In this document: positions 1 to 10,224 of the stretch, one piece after another | How positions within the stretch are numbered: the stretch's first letter is position 1 | Layout: each line of letters opens with the position of its first letter | NCBI RefSeq assembly: GCF_032854445.1 | Contig: NC_088298.1 | Location: 20,235,295-20,299,294 of the forward strand | Direction of reading: 5' to 3' | Origin: Liolophura sinensis | Taxonomy: Eukaryota > Mollusca > Polyplacophora > Chitonida > Chitonidae | DNA: 64,000 nucleotides | The notes under the pieces: generated by a model | Database searches by the model: none | Told to the model about the DNA's origin: nothing | The model's input: only the letters and a program-made list of their open reading frames with translations | Made by a program: the position numbers and the translations under genes

Positions 1-182
1 CACGCTAGCACGGCGCAATGACCCAGGAGCCTCCCACCAATGCAGCCGTTGTGAGTTCAAGTCCAGCTCAAGCTGGCTTTCTCTCCTGTCGTACGTGGGA
101 AAGTCTACCAGCAACCTGCGGATGGTCGTGGATTTCCTCCACCAAAGTAAGGCGTAAAACACCATTCAAATAAATAATAATA
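1..182 (+). repeat. SINE family A, clipped by window edge
   Basis: Copy of the tRNA-derived SINE best seen at 21319-21586. It has the B-box-like GAGTTCAAGTCC (near 52-66), the body that includes GCAACCTGCGGATGGTCGTG, and a tail reading CAAATAAATAA. The tRNA-like head is cut by the window edge and part of the body before the tail is deleted. Confidence 0.85.
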
Positions 183-497
183 TAAGTGGTAATATTTGTT
201 GTATGCTGTGAAATATGATGATTTAAATCCACGTTAAAACTTGTCGATTCAAATCTTAGTTTGTCTCTGCACCACTTAATATACAAAAGCTACAGCATAG
301 AAAATAAAACCAGTGTGACGACAGACAGATGTAAGTGGTTGTCTGACTGCTACTTCTCTTGCATCTTAACGGCTCTATTTAATATTTATATATTGTTTCT
401 TAAATATTCCTTTGGGACCTAGTGTATTATGGCTGTTTTTGAAAACTAGTTACGATTACGGGCTTTGACGCTTCTTCATGGTTTACTTTAGCTTTTT
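183..497. other. AT-rich sequence, no feature seen
   Basis: No coding, repeat or regulatory signal recognised. If gene 1 (start at 4606, minus strand) continues past the left edge, this is part of its first intron. Confidence 0.4.
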
Positions 498-600
498 TTA
501 TTTATTCTATTTTTGTTTTACGCCGTACTCGAGAATATTTCACTTATACAACGGCGGTCGGCATTGTGATGGGATGAAACGGAGCCGAGCTTCCCACGGG
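498..600 (-). repeat. SINE family A fragment (tail half)
   Basis: Reads TTTTACGCCGTACTCGAGAATATTTCACTTATAC.. with CGGCGGTCGGCATT, the reverse of the family-A 3' half, and degrades after about 580. Confidence 0.75.
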
Positions 601-1026
601 TAGGCAAAGATTTCAATTACCTGCATCATCAAAATGATATGTTAAGGTGTCCTCAACTTTGAAAAGAAAACAACCACTAAAAACTAAAATAAGACCTGTG
701 ACCTGTCCGACCACGGAAAAGTGTTATTTCCGGAGACGGAATACGTTTGTGAGTGGCTAGAATGCTGGGCTGTGTGATTATCATTTGCATACATGTGGTA
801 CACGTTCGCCCCATTCAGCCGAAATCAGGTAAGTGACTGAGCCAAGTGTAGATATAATGACCAAGTATCTGTCAAGGCACTCATCCGTGACTATATAGAT
901 CACAAATTAGAGGGAGGGAAGAGTAGGGTTGGGGGTGGGAGGGAACGGCCACTTAGGGATGATTTTATGACAACACTGATGTATGACACATACCAGTGAA
1001 GCGTGACATCCGGGAAATGTACTAGC
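601..1026. other. Unassigned sequence
   Basis: Nothing recognisable. Includes a G-rich stretch near 910-945. No ORF with coding character. Confidence 0.4.
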
Positions 1027-1259
1027 GCCCAGTTGTTCAAAACTATGTTGAGACTTAATATCAGATTAAACTTTAACCCAAATCTTCAATTTAGGGCTTA
1101 CTCCCAAAATAATTGTGTAATTTCAATATATTAAATATAAGTCTGCTGTTGTTATACTTTGGCTTTGGACAACTATATTTGCTGCTGAATTTGGCTAAAC
1201 TTTAAATACAAAAGTAATTGAATACCAGTATTAGCTAATACACTTTTGAACAACAGGGC
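1027..1259. mobile_element. MITE with GCCCAGTTGTTCAAAA-type inverted ends
   Basis: The left end GCCCAGTTGTTCAAAACT pairs with the right end, whose reverse complement is GCCCTGTTGTTCAAAAGT. The 233-bp interior is AT-rich and non-coding. No clear target-site duplication is visible. The structure fits a short non-autonomous DNA transposon; superfamily not assigned. Confidence 0.6.
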
Positions 1260-1521
1260 TCTGAAGATTGGCAAAAAAATTTAACGTTTAAAAAACGGAA
1301 AATTTAACTAGAGCATAGTCCATGATGGATTAGTTTAATAGGTTAGGCCTACTGTTGTAGTTTGCTCATTGGTGTGTTGCATTCAGACCCTAAACATCTC
1401 TACACAATATTGCTCGATCTGTCGGTCAAATCTTTGATATCCTATCCTCTAACATGTGTCGCCACAATATGGTTGAAATATTGCCGATGTGGCTTTAAGC
1501 CAAAATAATTCGAGACCTTCA

Positions 1522-1633
1522 GTTAGATGTTATAAGTTGTAACTTTTAACTTCAAATCTGAATTAGATTACATATTCTAGGTTGAAGTTACACATTACAA
1601 GTTCAATATTTAACTTGTAACTAAAGATCTAAC
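1522..1633. repeat. Imperfect hairpin, possible small MITE
   Basis: Ends GTTAGAT (1522-1528) and ATCTAAC (1627-1633) are exact inverted copies. The inner arms (GTTGTAACTTTTAACTT and its approximate inverse AACTTGTAAC) continue the symmetry with mismatches. Confidence 0.45.
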
Positions 1634-2329
1634 ATGTACATGCCGCCTAAAATGAGCTATTCATTTAATGAGGGGTCTGCGTGCAAAACGACACGAAAAT
1701 GTCACAGTTATTGTGAACTTGATCAGTGGTATGAGAGCGAAAGAAATATTGAGTGTAATAAAAATAAACAAATACACTGCAGGCAAAATTGTGACTCATT
1801 TGTTCATGACAATTTTGCAACGTTCTGTCGGAACTGCGGCCGCTCGTGCCAGACTTCTGAATAGAAATACCGAAATTGACAAGAGCCCTCGTCAGGTTTG
1901 AGCATTTGCCAGCTAGCACTCTGCCATCGCTGCTTTGGTTTTACTCTCTAGTTTGTACGTCCTTAATTATATTTAAAGGCTAATTCACAAAACGAAAACC
2001 ACGAACGCTATTTGTGCCCAGTCCTTCCTGGCCCAGGTGTGTTGTGTGAACATTTGGTAAAAAGAGAGTGACAATAATGGGGGTAGGGGTTGGGTTGGGT
2101 TATTGTAGTTATTGTCACCCATGTTGGAAAAGGACTCCTGGGGCGTAAACACCCGGGCAATGACTGAAAGAAAGTTAGTCTTACGTCGACATAATGGACT
2201 GATTCGTGTGCACCGGTTTTGGTTTGTCTGCTCCGGTAGAGTGATTTGTGATATTATAGCCAAGGGCAGTTGACAGACAGAAAGAAAGAACCGATGACAT
2301 TTCAGGAAATGGGTGAATGCAGCGATGAT
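1634..2329. other. Unassigned sequence
   Basis: Short overlapping open frames on both strands around 1634-1919 share the same bases and resemble no known protein. They look like chance frames. No repeat assigned. Confidence 0.35.
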
Positions 2330-2358
2330 GGGGGGGGGGGGGGGGGGGGGGGGGGGGG
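2330..2358. repeat. Poly-G run (about 29 nt)
   Basis: Uninterrupted G homopolymer. Length is likely to be variable or mis-sequenced. It makes the proline run in the opposite-strand frame 1985-2416, which is therefore not a gene. Confidence 0.9.
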
Positions 2359-3228
2359 AGATAAAGGCGGTTTTAAAGGGACGTGCATAAAGATTTAAGT
2401 GGGTGATACACGCCATTACATCACGCCTCTATGGCTCTGGTTTAGGTGGGGTGCCAAGGGGCGTCAGATGCAACATCACCTGAAGGAGCGTGAACTTGCA
2501 GACTAATTCTTTCTGCACGCTACAGTGGTGTGAGGATTGGCATGGTAGTGATGAAGCAGGGGGTGGGGTGCGCTGGATGTCAAACGCCCCCATACCCACA
2601 CCGAGTGCCTGGCATGAACCACCGAAATACTGCCGATTGACAAATCTCACGCCTTACAGAGAAATTTGTAGAACCGACTATAGCTGTTTGAGTCAAAATA
2701 AAGGACAAGCTAAATTTATTTGTTGCAACTTGTACCTTTCTACTAAAAACGGTCGACAGGTGAAAACGTTACAACTACTGTACGCCGGGAAGACATTTCA
2801 GCTTTGGAAAGGAGTTACGTGTACAGTCTGTAGGAATAGAAAGAGTGATCTGGTCCAAACATAATTTAAAAGACACGCCTCTTATTTAGTGAATGTGAGA
2901 TAAGGCCTCAGGTTAAGGCAATGGCGTATACATGCTTCATGTTTAGAGTCATACCGTGCGTATTGATCAACATCACGCGTGCGCCTGTGGCTGTAAACCG
3001 CTCACACACCCAGTGCAATGCGTGCTATTATAAATGAAGGCTAAATTTTTATTCAACTTTTTCATTGCACACTTTGAAGTGGTACGGGCAATATGACAGT
3101 TCGCTAAGAGAGGTTTTGTTTGTATCATAGCAGCCAAGCATATACGAACAAACGGAACGGCTGCCTACCAGTCAGCACGACGATATAGCGCTGTAAATAC
3201 GCTAAAAAATTTGTGTATTTTTTAATGT
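2359..3228. other. Unassigned sequence
   Basis: No conserved domain, splice-bounded exon or repeat seen. The frame at 2490-2864 starts with GTG and has no recognisable content. Confidence 0.35.
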
Positions 3229-3284
3229 ATGCTCGGGGTTTTACGTCCTGCATAACAATTTTTCAGTCATATGACGACGATATT
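3229..3284 (-). repeat. SINE family B tail fragment
   Basis: Matches the 3' end of the family at 25068-25428: GGGGTTTTACGTC.. CAATTTTTCAGTCATATGACGACGA. Only the tail is present. Confidence 0.65.
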
Positions 3285-3399
3285 GTCTATGTTAATTTGT
3301 TGAAAATATACATTTGTTGTTGGTGAAAATATATATAGTACTCTAATAGGGCAGCTCTTAAAAGGAACACATCGAGGAGATGGATGCTGAAACAGCCAC

Positions 3400-3537
3400 C
3401 GTATACACCGTATACAGTCGGCCAGCGTATACAACTGTCGGCCCACGTATACAACGGTCGGCCAGCGTATACAACTGTTAGCCAGCGTATACAACTGTCT
3501 GCAAGTGTATACAACCTCCGGCCATCGCATACAACCA
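3400..3537. repeat. ~20-bp tandem repeat (GTATACAAC...CGGCCAGC)
   Basis: About seven degenerate units of the type GTATACAACTGTCGGCCAGC. It creates periodic open frames (LYTLADSCIRW-like) on the minus strand that are artefacts of the repeat. Confidence 0.85.
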
Positions 3538-3649
3538 CTTACGTTGGCACTCTATACGCATACAGGGTAGGCCAGAAGAAAACTATACTGGAAATTTTTG
3601 AGCTTTACTATGGTCTTAAAAAGTTATTTTCGTCATGAAACTGTGAGCA

Positions 3650-4040
3650 CATAGGCCCAGGGCCTAACAATTAAAGCGTTCACCGTCATCTTTAGAACTC
3701 CCCATGGAGGTTATTTACGAATAGTAGGGTCATTCCAAGGACTGTAAAAATAATACTTGTTGCTCTGGACACTCAGCACTGAGAAATTAGGTGCAGGACT
3801 GGTTGGCTCGGTGTCAGTATAATTTGGCTGTGCGGGGTGTCATGCCTGGTATCTTAACACTTCAGTGGCGGCAGCACTTTGATGACATGGACTCGCTCAG
3901 ATACATGAAGACACAGTATATGCACACACATCTTATGACTTCTCGTCGTCATATGATTGATTTTATTTGATTGGTGTTTTACGCCGTACCATATGATTGG
4001 AAAAATTGTTCAGTATAACGTAAAACTCTAATCACATATA
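3650..4040 (+). repeat. SINE family C with a family-A tail fragment inside its tail
   Basis: Shares GGTTGGCTCGGTGTCAGTAT, GGGGTGTCATGCCTGG and TCTCGTCGTCATATGA with the copies at 9180-9520 and 13625-13945. The tail is interrupted at about 3958-3990 by TTTGATTGGTGTTTTACGCC, a minus-strand family-A tail. This intronic DNA belongs to gene 1 if that gene continues leftward. Confidence 0.7.
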
Positions 4041-4058
4041 TATATATATATATACACA
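4036..4058. repeat. (TA)n microsatellite
   Basis: Short TATATATA tract 40 bp beyond the gene 1 splice donor. Confidence 0.8.
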
Positions 4059-4097
4059 CATTCACGTATATTAAATGTACGAGTTTGTAAAACTTAC

Positions 4098-4606
4098 CTG
4101 TTCCAGTAGCGGTTTCCATATTCACCAGGTTCGTAGTGAAACATCGTCTCTGCCACTCCGAAGTAGAACAGACCGATTCCAATCCCGGCCGCAAACAACA
4201 TGGTGAAATAGGCGGCATCGCTGAATTCTGGCTCTTCATTTTGACGGCCCAGTTTTAGATTGCCGTATTTCGAGAAATAAATGGCAATAATCAACAGCGC
4301 CCAGACATCCTGAGTTCCGATATAAAGCCAGGTCCAGGTTCTGGTAATCCACAACATGATTGGGGTCAACACCTCAAACGAACCCATGGGGTCCGCGCAG
4401 CACCAAGCCACTAGACCCCAAATGAGGAGTCCAGAAGCGATGGTGACGATGGGATTTAGTTCGATTCGAATCGGGCCTATTTTCCATTTTATATTGCAGC
4501 ATTTTTTCAAATGCTCCTCAGATATTCGGTCGTATTCCTCTTGAGTAAGAACTTCCGTACTGCCCGAATTCAGGAGGTCCGCACTACTGCTCTGTGTGGA
4601 ATTCAT
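4098..4606 (-). CDS. BCCT-family transporter, paralogue 1, first coding exon
   Basis: BCCT proteins import trimethylammonium osmolytes or related compounds (glycine betaine, choline, carnitine) across the plasma membrane, usually coupled to sodium. The exon starts at a true ATG (4604-4606) and encodes 169 residues plus two bases. It ends at CAG|GTAAGT with the donor GT at 4096-4097, a phase-2 intron at exactly the position used by the paralogue at 28718. Visible features are an acidic cytosolic N-terminus, TM1 (IVTIASGLLIWGLVAW), TM2 (WLYIGTQDVWALLIIAIYFS) and TM3 with the glycine motif AAGIGIGL followed by FGVAETMFHY, the classic BCCT signature region. From LTQEEY onward it is about 92% identical to paralogue 2, while the first ~20 residues differ. 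The remaining exon(s) are not found at 1-4090 and would lie beyond the left edge, so whether the gene is intact cannot be judged here. Confidence 0.9.
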
Positions 4607-4682
4607 TTTGAGCAGTTATATTATTCCTCCATTCAATAGGCCTACACTTTCTCTGGCTTGTAAACCCTTATTCAAGAGTCGA

Positions 4683-4707
4683 ACAGTTTAAACTGTACAT
4701 GTACAGT
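4683..4707. promoter_or_regulatory. Two overlapping perfect palindromes upstream of BCCT gene 1
   Basis: ACAGTTTAAACTGT (4683-4696) overlaps ACTGTACATGTACAGT (4692-4707). Both are exact palindromes, giving three alternating ACAGT/ACTGT half-sites 77-101 bp before the ATG. The position suits a transcription-factor dimer site in the promoter or 5' UTR. The factor is unknown. Confidence 0.35.
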
Positions 4708-5119
4708 CACTGCAGAAACCACAGTCCACTGACAAGAATTCCTGGAAAATATACAATTTTACTTCTGTATCTACGATCACAATTTTAAAATCTACTTCAG
4801 CGGGTTTCCGGAAGAGAGCTGTGGAGGTAATCGGCGTCATTCAAGGCACATTCATACATCCATGTAATTACAACTAGTTGTATAACCGCGTCCGTCTTCA
4901 GCAGTTGTACTGACCACATAGCCTCTCCCTCAGTATTTATAACAAGAGGTGAGGGGTGGGGGAAAGGGGGATGGGGAGGAGGTGTATTTCTGATAGGTGA
5001 ACCTCCATACTTTACACACGTCATTGATCAATTTGCATACGTGGTCAGTGTTTAGCTTACATCTCTGGCTGATGACCGTGGACATGCCTACCTGTGCTCC
5101 TCAACCTTGACTTTTCATT
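4708..5119. other. 5' flank of BCCT gene 1
   Basis: No further gene. The transcription start cannot be placed by eye. A G/C-rich patch near 4950-4985 is unremarkable. Confidence 0.4.
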
Positions 5120-5132
5120 GGCTGACTCAGCA
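5120..5132. promoter_or_regulatory. MARE/AP-1-like site upstream of BCCT gene 1
   Basis: GGCTGACTCAGCA differs by one base from the Maf recognition element TGCTGACTCAGCA and contains the AP-1 core TGACTCA. It sits about 515 bp upstream of the gene 1 ATG, next to a CCAAT-type ATTGG. Function is inferred from the motif only. Confidence 0.3.
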
Positions 5133-5280
5133 CGCGCAAGACATTTAAGACAAAAACACATCCGTGTCACAATAATATTTCAACGCAGGCTAAATATCTC
5201 GGCCACAAACTCTTTAAGGGAGATTCGATTAATATAATATTGAAAGTCCTGCAAAAACCTACTCAACCACGCTGAACATA

Positions 5281-5358
5281 ACCTTTATTTATTTGATTGG
5301 TGTTTTACGCCATGTAAAAAGAAGAATATTTCAGTTATACGACGGCGACCATAACGTC
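5281..5358 (-). repeat. SINE family A tail fragment
   Basis: TTTATTTGATTGGTGTTTTACGCC followed by AGAATATTTCAGTTATACGACGGCGACC. Confidence 0.8.
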
Positions 5359-6104
5359 GATACGAAGTACGAACAGAAAATTTCATTTATTATTTTTTTT
5401 CTGCACTGTGCTTCGAACACTATATACGGGGTGTTAATCCTTTACAATATGACGGTGTTTTATAGTTCTAACTTGACAGTACCATAAAACACAGAGTTGT
5501 ATAGAAGTAACGGGGTTTCATGTAAAAGACCCCCCCCCCCCCCAACCCCCCTCCCCTATTACCCTCAACACGGTTGTTTTTATAATGCTGCAGGTTTACT
5601 TCAGTCCATGCTTGTCCTAATTCAAGTCCTATTTTCCGTTCCCCGGTTGTTTCGAGGGTTTTATAACGCTGTACTTTTCCACGCATTGTTGTTCCGAAGC
5701 GCGGAAAAGTGCCTGTACGTATATCTGGCTCACATCCTGCCTGATACGACGAAGTTCATTGAACACTGACGCCTTCAAGGGAAAACAAATCCCAGCAGAC
5801 TTTTGTTATCATTGTTGTAAAGACGTCCACTACACGTCACGCGTGATTGAACAAGTCTAAATACGTCGGCCTGATTACTGTCAATCACAAAATATCTCCC
5901 ACTTGCGGTGGTCGAAGGGATAGTGTGACCTTGCCCTCTCTAAGCTGAGGCCAATGTCCCAGCGGCCCAGTGGCGAGGAGTCTGGTCATGTTTAACATTG
6001 AAAAAGTAAAGTCAATGTATAATCTAACACAACAGGTTCGTATATTTACCGTAGCCTAATGAATCTACAGTTGTGCGAGTGAAATCTTCTTGCATGAGCA
6101 CGGA
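5359..6104. other. Unassigned sequence with a poly-C tract
   Basis: Contains a C homopolymer at about 5529-5542. The open frames at 5293-5769 have no recognisable content. No other feature. Confidence 0.35.
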
Positions 6105-6360
6105 GGGGCCTCCATAGTAGAGGTGGGAACAGCGTGCCAATGACTTAGAAACCTTTCACCACTGCGGTCACTGTAAGTTCATGTCGACCTCATGCTGGCC
6201 TCCTCTCTGGCCATACGTGGAAGGCCTTACAGTCACCCGCGGATGGTCGAGGGTTTCCCCAAGGCTCTGCAAGGTTTCGTCCCTGCATAACACTGACCGC
6301 CGTCGTATTAGTGAAATATTCTTGGCTGCGGCGTAAGACACCAATCAAATGAAAAAAAAA
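6105..6360 (+). repeat. SINE family A, nearly full length, old
   Basis: Starts GGGGCCTCCATAG (head, near 6106), has TAAGTTCATGTCGACC in place of the B box, the Y-shaped GCGGATGGTCGAGGG core, and ends CACCAATCAAATGAAAAAAAAA. Many point changes indicate age. Confidence 0.85.
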
Positions 6361-6636
6361 AATGCATGAACACGGCGTTATATAAGTACCAATCAATACA
6401 CATATACCAGATAAGCCTAAGTATAGCTTTTGCCAATGCCAAGTTATATGGGACAATATATGGGACAAACGTATATGAATTTATGATCCTGTCACTTGGA
6501 TAGACATTGAGTGTAAATACAGATATAAAACATATCAGTGCAAACACGTCTTCTACGCATGTGCATCATATTAGTCAAACCCGGCCACTGACAAGGAATT
6601 TGTAATTTCTCCCACGTTCACCAACAGTCGGTTTTT
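6361..6636. other. Unassigned sequence
   Basis: No feature seen. Confidence 0.35.
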
Positions 6637-6783
6637 TTTTAAAATTTATTTATTTGTCTGATTGACGTTTTATGACGTACTCAAGAATATTTCAATTATA
6701 CGACGGCGACCAGCATTATGGTTGGAAGGAACCGGGCGGGGCATGTGGGAAACCCACGGCCATCGCAGATTGTTCGCGGGGTG
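6637..6783 (-). repeat. SINE family A, interrupted by (GT)n
   Basis: Tail and body up to GCAGATTGTTCGCGG, then the sequence breaks into the GT microsatellite at 6785. The head is missing. Confidence 0.85.
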
Positions 6784-6784
6784 G

Positions 6785-6848
<64 letters not shown>
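6785..6848. repeat. (GT)n microsatellite, ~32 units
   Basis: Pure GT run that abuts the truncated SINE. Open frames across it (6662-6961 and others) are low-complexity artefacts. Confidence 0.95.
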
Positions 6849-6850
<2 letters not shown>

Positions 6851-7344
6851 AAGGGGAAGGGGGGGGGCAATAAGTGTGCCCGTTTTCTTATTTTGACGTT
6901 GTCTTTCACAGATATAGTGTGCACATCTGCAGGCGTCACGTGTGAGAAGGTTCGTCAGTGACTAGCCGACGGTCAGTGGTTTATCAGGGCACGCCTATTT
7001 CCTCCACCCGTAAAACTGATTGCTATCGTAGAAATGAATAATGAGCTCTCGCTGGGCCATTCGATTATAGAGATGTTGTAGCTGTTTCGAAACATTTATT
7101 TCAAAGGATTTGCAAGATCAGTCAGGGAGTTAAAGTGATCTTTTATTGATAATTTTTATTTAACGCAGCCAAGGTTAAATTGCACTGACCCCAGCATCAC
7201 GGAACTGTCTTAGGATTAAATCAAACTTAATCCAAATTTCAAAACACGTTAATGAGCTAAATTCTGATTTTTCTGAAAAAAAATTCTGAATTTTTACTTC
7301 AATTGTCACAGTTCTCGTGGGTTTCCATGGTCATATTAAAAACT
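6849..7344. other. Unassigned sequence
   Basis: A G run follows the microsatellite. Nothing else recognised. Confidence 0.35.
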
Positions 7345-7591
7345 AGCAGTTTTACGCCGTACTCAAGAATATTTCACTTATATGACGGCGCTTAGCATTA
7401 TGGCGAGAGGAAATCGGGTAGAATTCGGAAGAAACCCACGACTGTGCGCAGGTTGCTGACTGACCTTCCCACGTGCGGCTGGAGAGGAAGCCGGCATTGC
7501 CTGGGCTTGAACTCGGGTACATTCGCATTGACGAGAGGTCCCTCGTGTCATTGTCCCGCGCTCACACACCATTCGGTGAGGGAGGCCCCAA
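7345..7591 (-). repeat. SINE family A, near full length
   Basis: TTTTACGCCGTACTCAAGAATATTTCACTTA.. through TTGAACTCGGG to the head GGGAGGCCCC. The AAAT tail is lost. Confidence 0.85.
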
Positions 7592-8097
7592 TAAATCATT
7601 ATAAGAGAATGTCATATATAAAAATACTGACGCACTGACAAAATGAGGAGACGCTGTGATGGAACTTTCCACTGAGGTCAACGCCGTAAGTGAAATTCAA
7701 AACTACAAACATGTAGCCTGAATAGGTAAAGGATTTCTAGCAAATCTCTTCCAGGTTGTAGAAATATGTGTTTTGTCTGTGTCAGCGCGTACTGGTAGTT
7801 TACCCTTTGTCTGTGGACACGCCGTGTATGTACATGCACAAATACAAATGCTTAGAGAAGGTTGCGTTCATGCACGTGAGTACCTTTAGCGAGATTTTGG
7901 GGTAAACAACTGCGGCGAGATATTCAGCATTCTTTCCCCGATCCCGACTTTAGTGCTGAGGTCACTTGAACCGTATACACCATACATGGTGGAGGAATTC
8001 CAGTGTTTATTTGTTTAACATGACGGTCTTACATTGGGTTCAGATCCAGTCCCGGACAGAGCATTTGTGAATTTCTCCCTTCCCACTATTCGTGGGA
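7592..8097. other. Unassigned sequence
   Basis: No gene or repeat recognised. Confidence 0.35.
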
Positions 8098-8400
8098 CCA
8101 ACCCCGAAGGCTCAGTTAGTAGAGCGTTCGTGTCATACCTAAGACCGTAAAAAAGAGGGAGTTCAGCATTAAGGGAACAGTGCAACGACTGGTTGACCCA
8201 TTATCAGTGTAACGGCACGGGTGGGGCGAATTACTTACCTTAGGTGAATGGTTTTCATGGAGCAGCACTAGATAAAAGAGCCGTGGAAATCCGTTCTTCA
8301 ACAAGGAGGCACATTACACGTATATGCACTCTAAGGACTCCTTCGTATAACTGAAAAATTGTTAAGTATTGTTAAGTAAACCCTAAGCACTCACTCGCAC
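8098..8400 (+). repeat. SINE family B, near full length
   Basis: tRNA-like start (GGCTCAGTTAGTAGAGCG), shared body (ACTGGTTGACCC, GTGGAAATCCGT, AACAAGGAGGCACATTACACGTA) and tail CTGAAAAATTGTTAAGTA. Same family as 25068-25428. No folded functional tRNA is seen. Confidence 0.75.
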
Positions 8401-8966
8401 TAAATCACTCGCTCGCACTCATTCACTGTTCGTGGAGACTTGGAGACAATATCTGGCTGCCCATAACGTGCGTACGAAAATTTGCGCAGACAATAACGTC
8501 CACTTGTCTTCAGTCAATGTGGCGTGCATATATGTACTTCAAACGTGTGAAAGTTCGCCAGAAACTTGCCAAAGGTTTACCCCCGACACTCCGAATTAAT
8601 CCGCCCATAAAACTGATCGCGTTACACAACAATTAATCAATCAATCAGCCAGTCAATCAATGCATCTGCCAATCGAACAATCGATCGATTTCGTGAGCAT
8701 TCTGGTAAGGTTGTAACAGGGTGATCTTGGACGAGGAATTACCAGATGTATTGTAGATACACCGAAACACCATGCTGAAGACACCAGAAGACACCAAATA
8801 ACACCCGAACAACTTGCACCCTCAGCGAAACACCATGCGCTGCCTATAAAATAGGTGAGAACCGATGACATCCTAGTTCTGGTCCTGTAAACTTGTTTAG
8901 TTCGTCTTACATGAAGTTTGTTGGGAACCATTTGACTCTCAGAAATATGATATGAACCTGTACAAG
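8401..8966. other. Unassigned sequence with short (CAAT)n-like tract
   Basis: Loose CACT- and CAAT-type repeats near 8400-8430 and 8630-8690. No gene recognised. Confidence 0.4.
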
Positions 8967-9106
8967 TCGCCTGGGCGGTCTCCAGCAACCTGCGGATGGT
9001 CCTGGGTTTTCGCCGGGCTCTGCCCGGTTTCCTCCCACCATAATGCGGTCGTATAGGTGAAATGTTATTGAGTGCGGTGTAAAACACCAATCAAATAAAT
9101 AAATAA
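8967..9106 (+). repeat. SINE family A, 3' half
   Basis: CAGCAACCTGCGGATGGTCC, GCTCTGCCCGGTTTCCTCCC, GTAAAACACCAATCAAATAAATAAATAAA tail in short pieces of the family consensus. The head is missing. Confidence 0.9.
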
Positions 9107-9169
9107 ATGTCGCCTGGGCACTTCTTATCCCCTAAACATAAAACTGATGTGAAAACTTCTTTAATATAT

Positions 9170-9530
9170 GGCATTAAATCCCAAATGACCACGTCGGTGG
9201 TCGGGTCATACCAAAGATTTTTAAGAAAGGAACTTACTGCTGCCTCGCTTGGTGTTCAGCACTTACAGGTTAGAGCAAGGAAACATGACTGGCCGACCTG
9301 GTGTCAGTATAATGTGACTGGGCCTGGTGTGGTGGGGTGGGGTGGTGTGGGGTGGCAGGGTGGGGTGACTATGTGGGGTGTCATGTCTGGTGTCTTCAGT
9401 GACGGGAGAATTTTGGCGGCATGGACTCGCCCTGCCACAAGAGGACATTGTGTGTACAACATATATAGGTATATGGCGTTAAATAACGATCAAACAAGTA
9501 GGCAAGTAAGTAAATAAATAAAAAATAAGT
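9170..9530 (+). repeat. SINE family C
   Basis: Contains GCCTCGCTTGGTGTTCAGCA, TGGTGTCAGTATAATGTGAC, GGGGTGTCATGTCTGGTGTC and the tail ATATGGCGTTAAATAACGATCAAA plus AAAT repeats. Part of the body has expanded into GGGGT repeats (9325-9385). Confidence 0.75.
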
Positions 9531-9576
9531 ATATAAATAAATAAATAAATAGGACGTACAAACACTTATTTTTGAT

Positions 9577-9672
9577 TTATTTGTTTACTTACCTACTTAT
9601 TTAATCGTTATTTAACGCCATATACCCACATATATTGTACACACAATGCCCTCTTGTTTCAGGGCGAGTGCA

Positions 9673-9680
<8 letters not shown>
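9577..9680 (-). repeat. Inverted second copy of the family-C SINE tail
   Basis: TTTAATCGTTATTTAACGCC ... TTGTACACACAATGCCCTCTTG is the reverse complement of 9428-9520. The two tails face each other across (AAAT)n, forming a large potential hairpin. Confidence 0.75.
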
Positions 9681-9711
<31 letters not shown>

Positions 9712-9716
9712 ATAGG
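9670..9716. repeat. (AAAT)n microsatellite
   Basis: About eleven AAAT units adjoining the inverted SINE tails. Confidence 0.9.
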
Positions 9717-9872
9717 ACGTACATACACTTGTTTATCGGACGTCAGTGTTAGTGTGAGTGTGTATAAAGACAAAACAACATGTCAAAACTCAAAGGTGAC
9801 GGCTAGTAGTTCTAACCACTTCAAAGACGTGAAGACAATAAAACATCTGGGAATGGGTGCTATAAAACCTGT

Positions 9873-10035
9873 TGCCTCCCCGGCGGCACGTGGGGAGCCC
9901 TGCCAGCAACCAGGGTTGTGGGTTTCCTCCGTGTAATGCCCGGTTTCCTCCCACCATAATGATGGCCGCCGTCATGTAAGTGAAATACTCTTGAGTACGG
10001 CGTTAAACTCCAATCAAATAAATAAATAAATAAAG
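9873..10035 (+). repeat. SINE family A, 3' part
   Basis: GGCGGCACGTGGGGAGCCCT, CCCGGTTTCCTCCCACCATA, CCAATCAAATAAATAAATAA tail. Only the head is absent. Confidence 0.9.
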
Positions 10036-10184
10036 TGAAGGCAATATAACACCTGCTAATGGATGCTATAAAGCCTGTTGTGTTCTACGTAGCCATTGTT
10101 TAGATCTATTAACCCATATTGACGACACCATTATGTGATTATAGATCTTACAAACTGTGCCTGGGTGTGAGAGCAAAATAAACA
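10036..10184. other. Unassigned sequence
   Basis: No feature seen. Confidence 0.35.
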
Positions 10185-10224
10185 GAGGTCGTCAGAGGAT
10201 TTTGTTAAAAATTCTGACGACCTC
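10185..10224. repeat. Perfect 12-bp stem hairpin
   Basis: GAGGTCGTCAGA (10185-10196) and TCTGACGACCTC (10213-10224) are exact inverted copies around a 16-nt AT-rich loop. Confidence 0.75.

Noticed and set aside
1985-2416. Proline-run protein
   Set aside because: Created by the poly-G homopolymer at 2330-2358 read on the other strand.
2490-2864. 124-codon frame as a gene
   Set aside because: Starts with GTG. No recognisable domain or conserved pattern.
6662-6961. Cys/Val- or Thr/His-repeat proteins
   Set aside because: Produced by the (GT)n microsatellite and flanking SINE in every frame.
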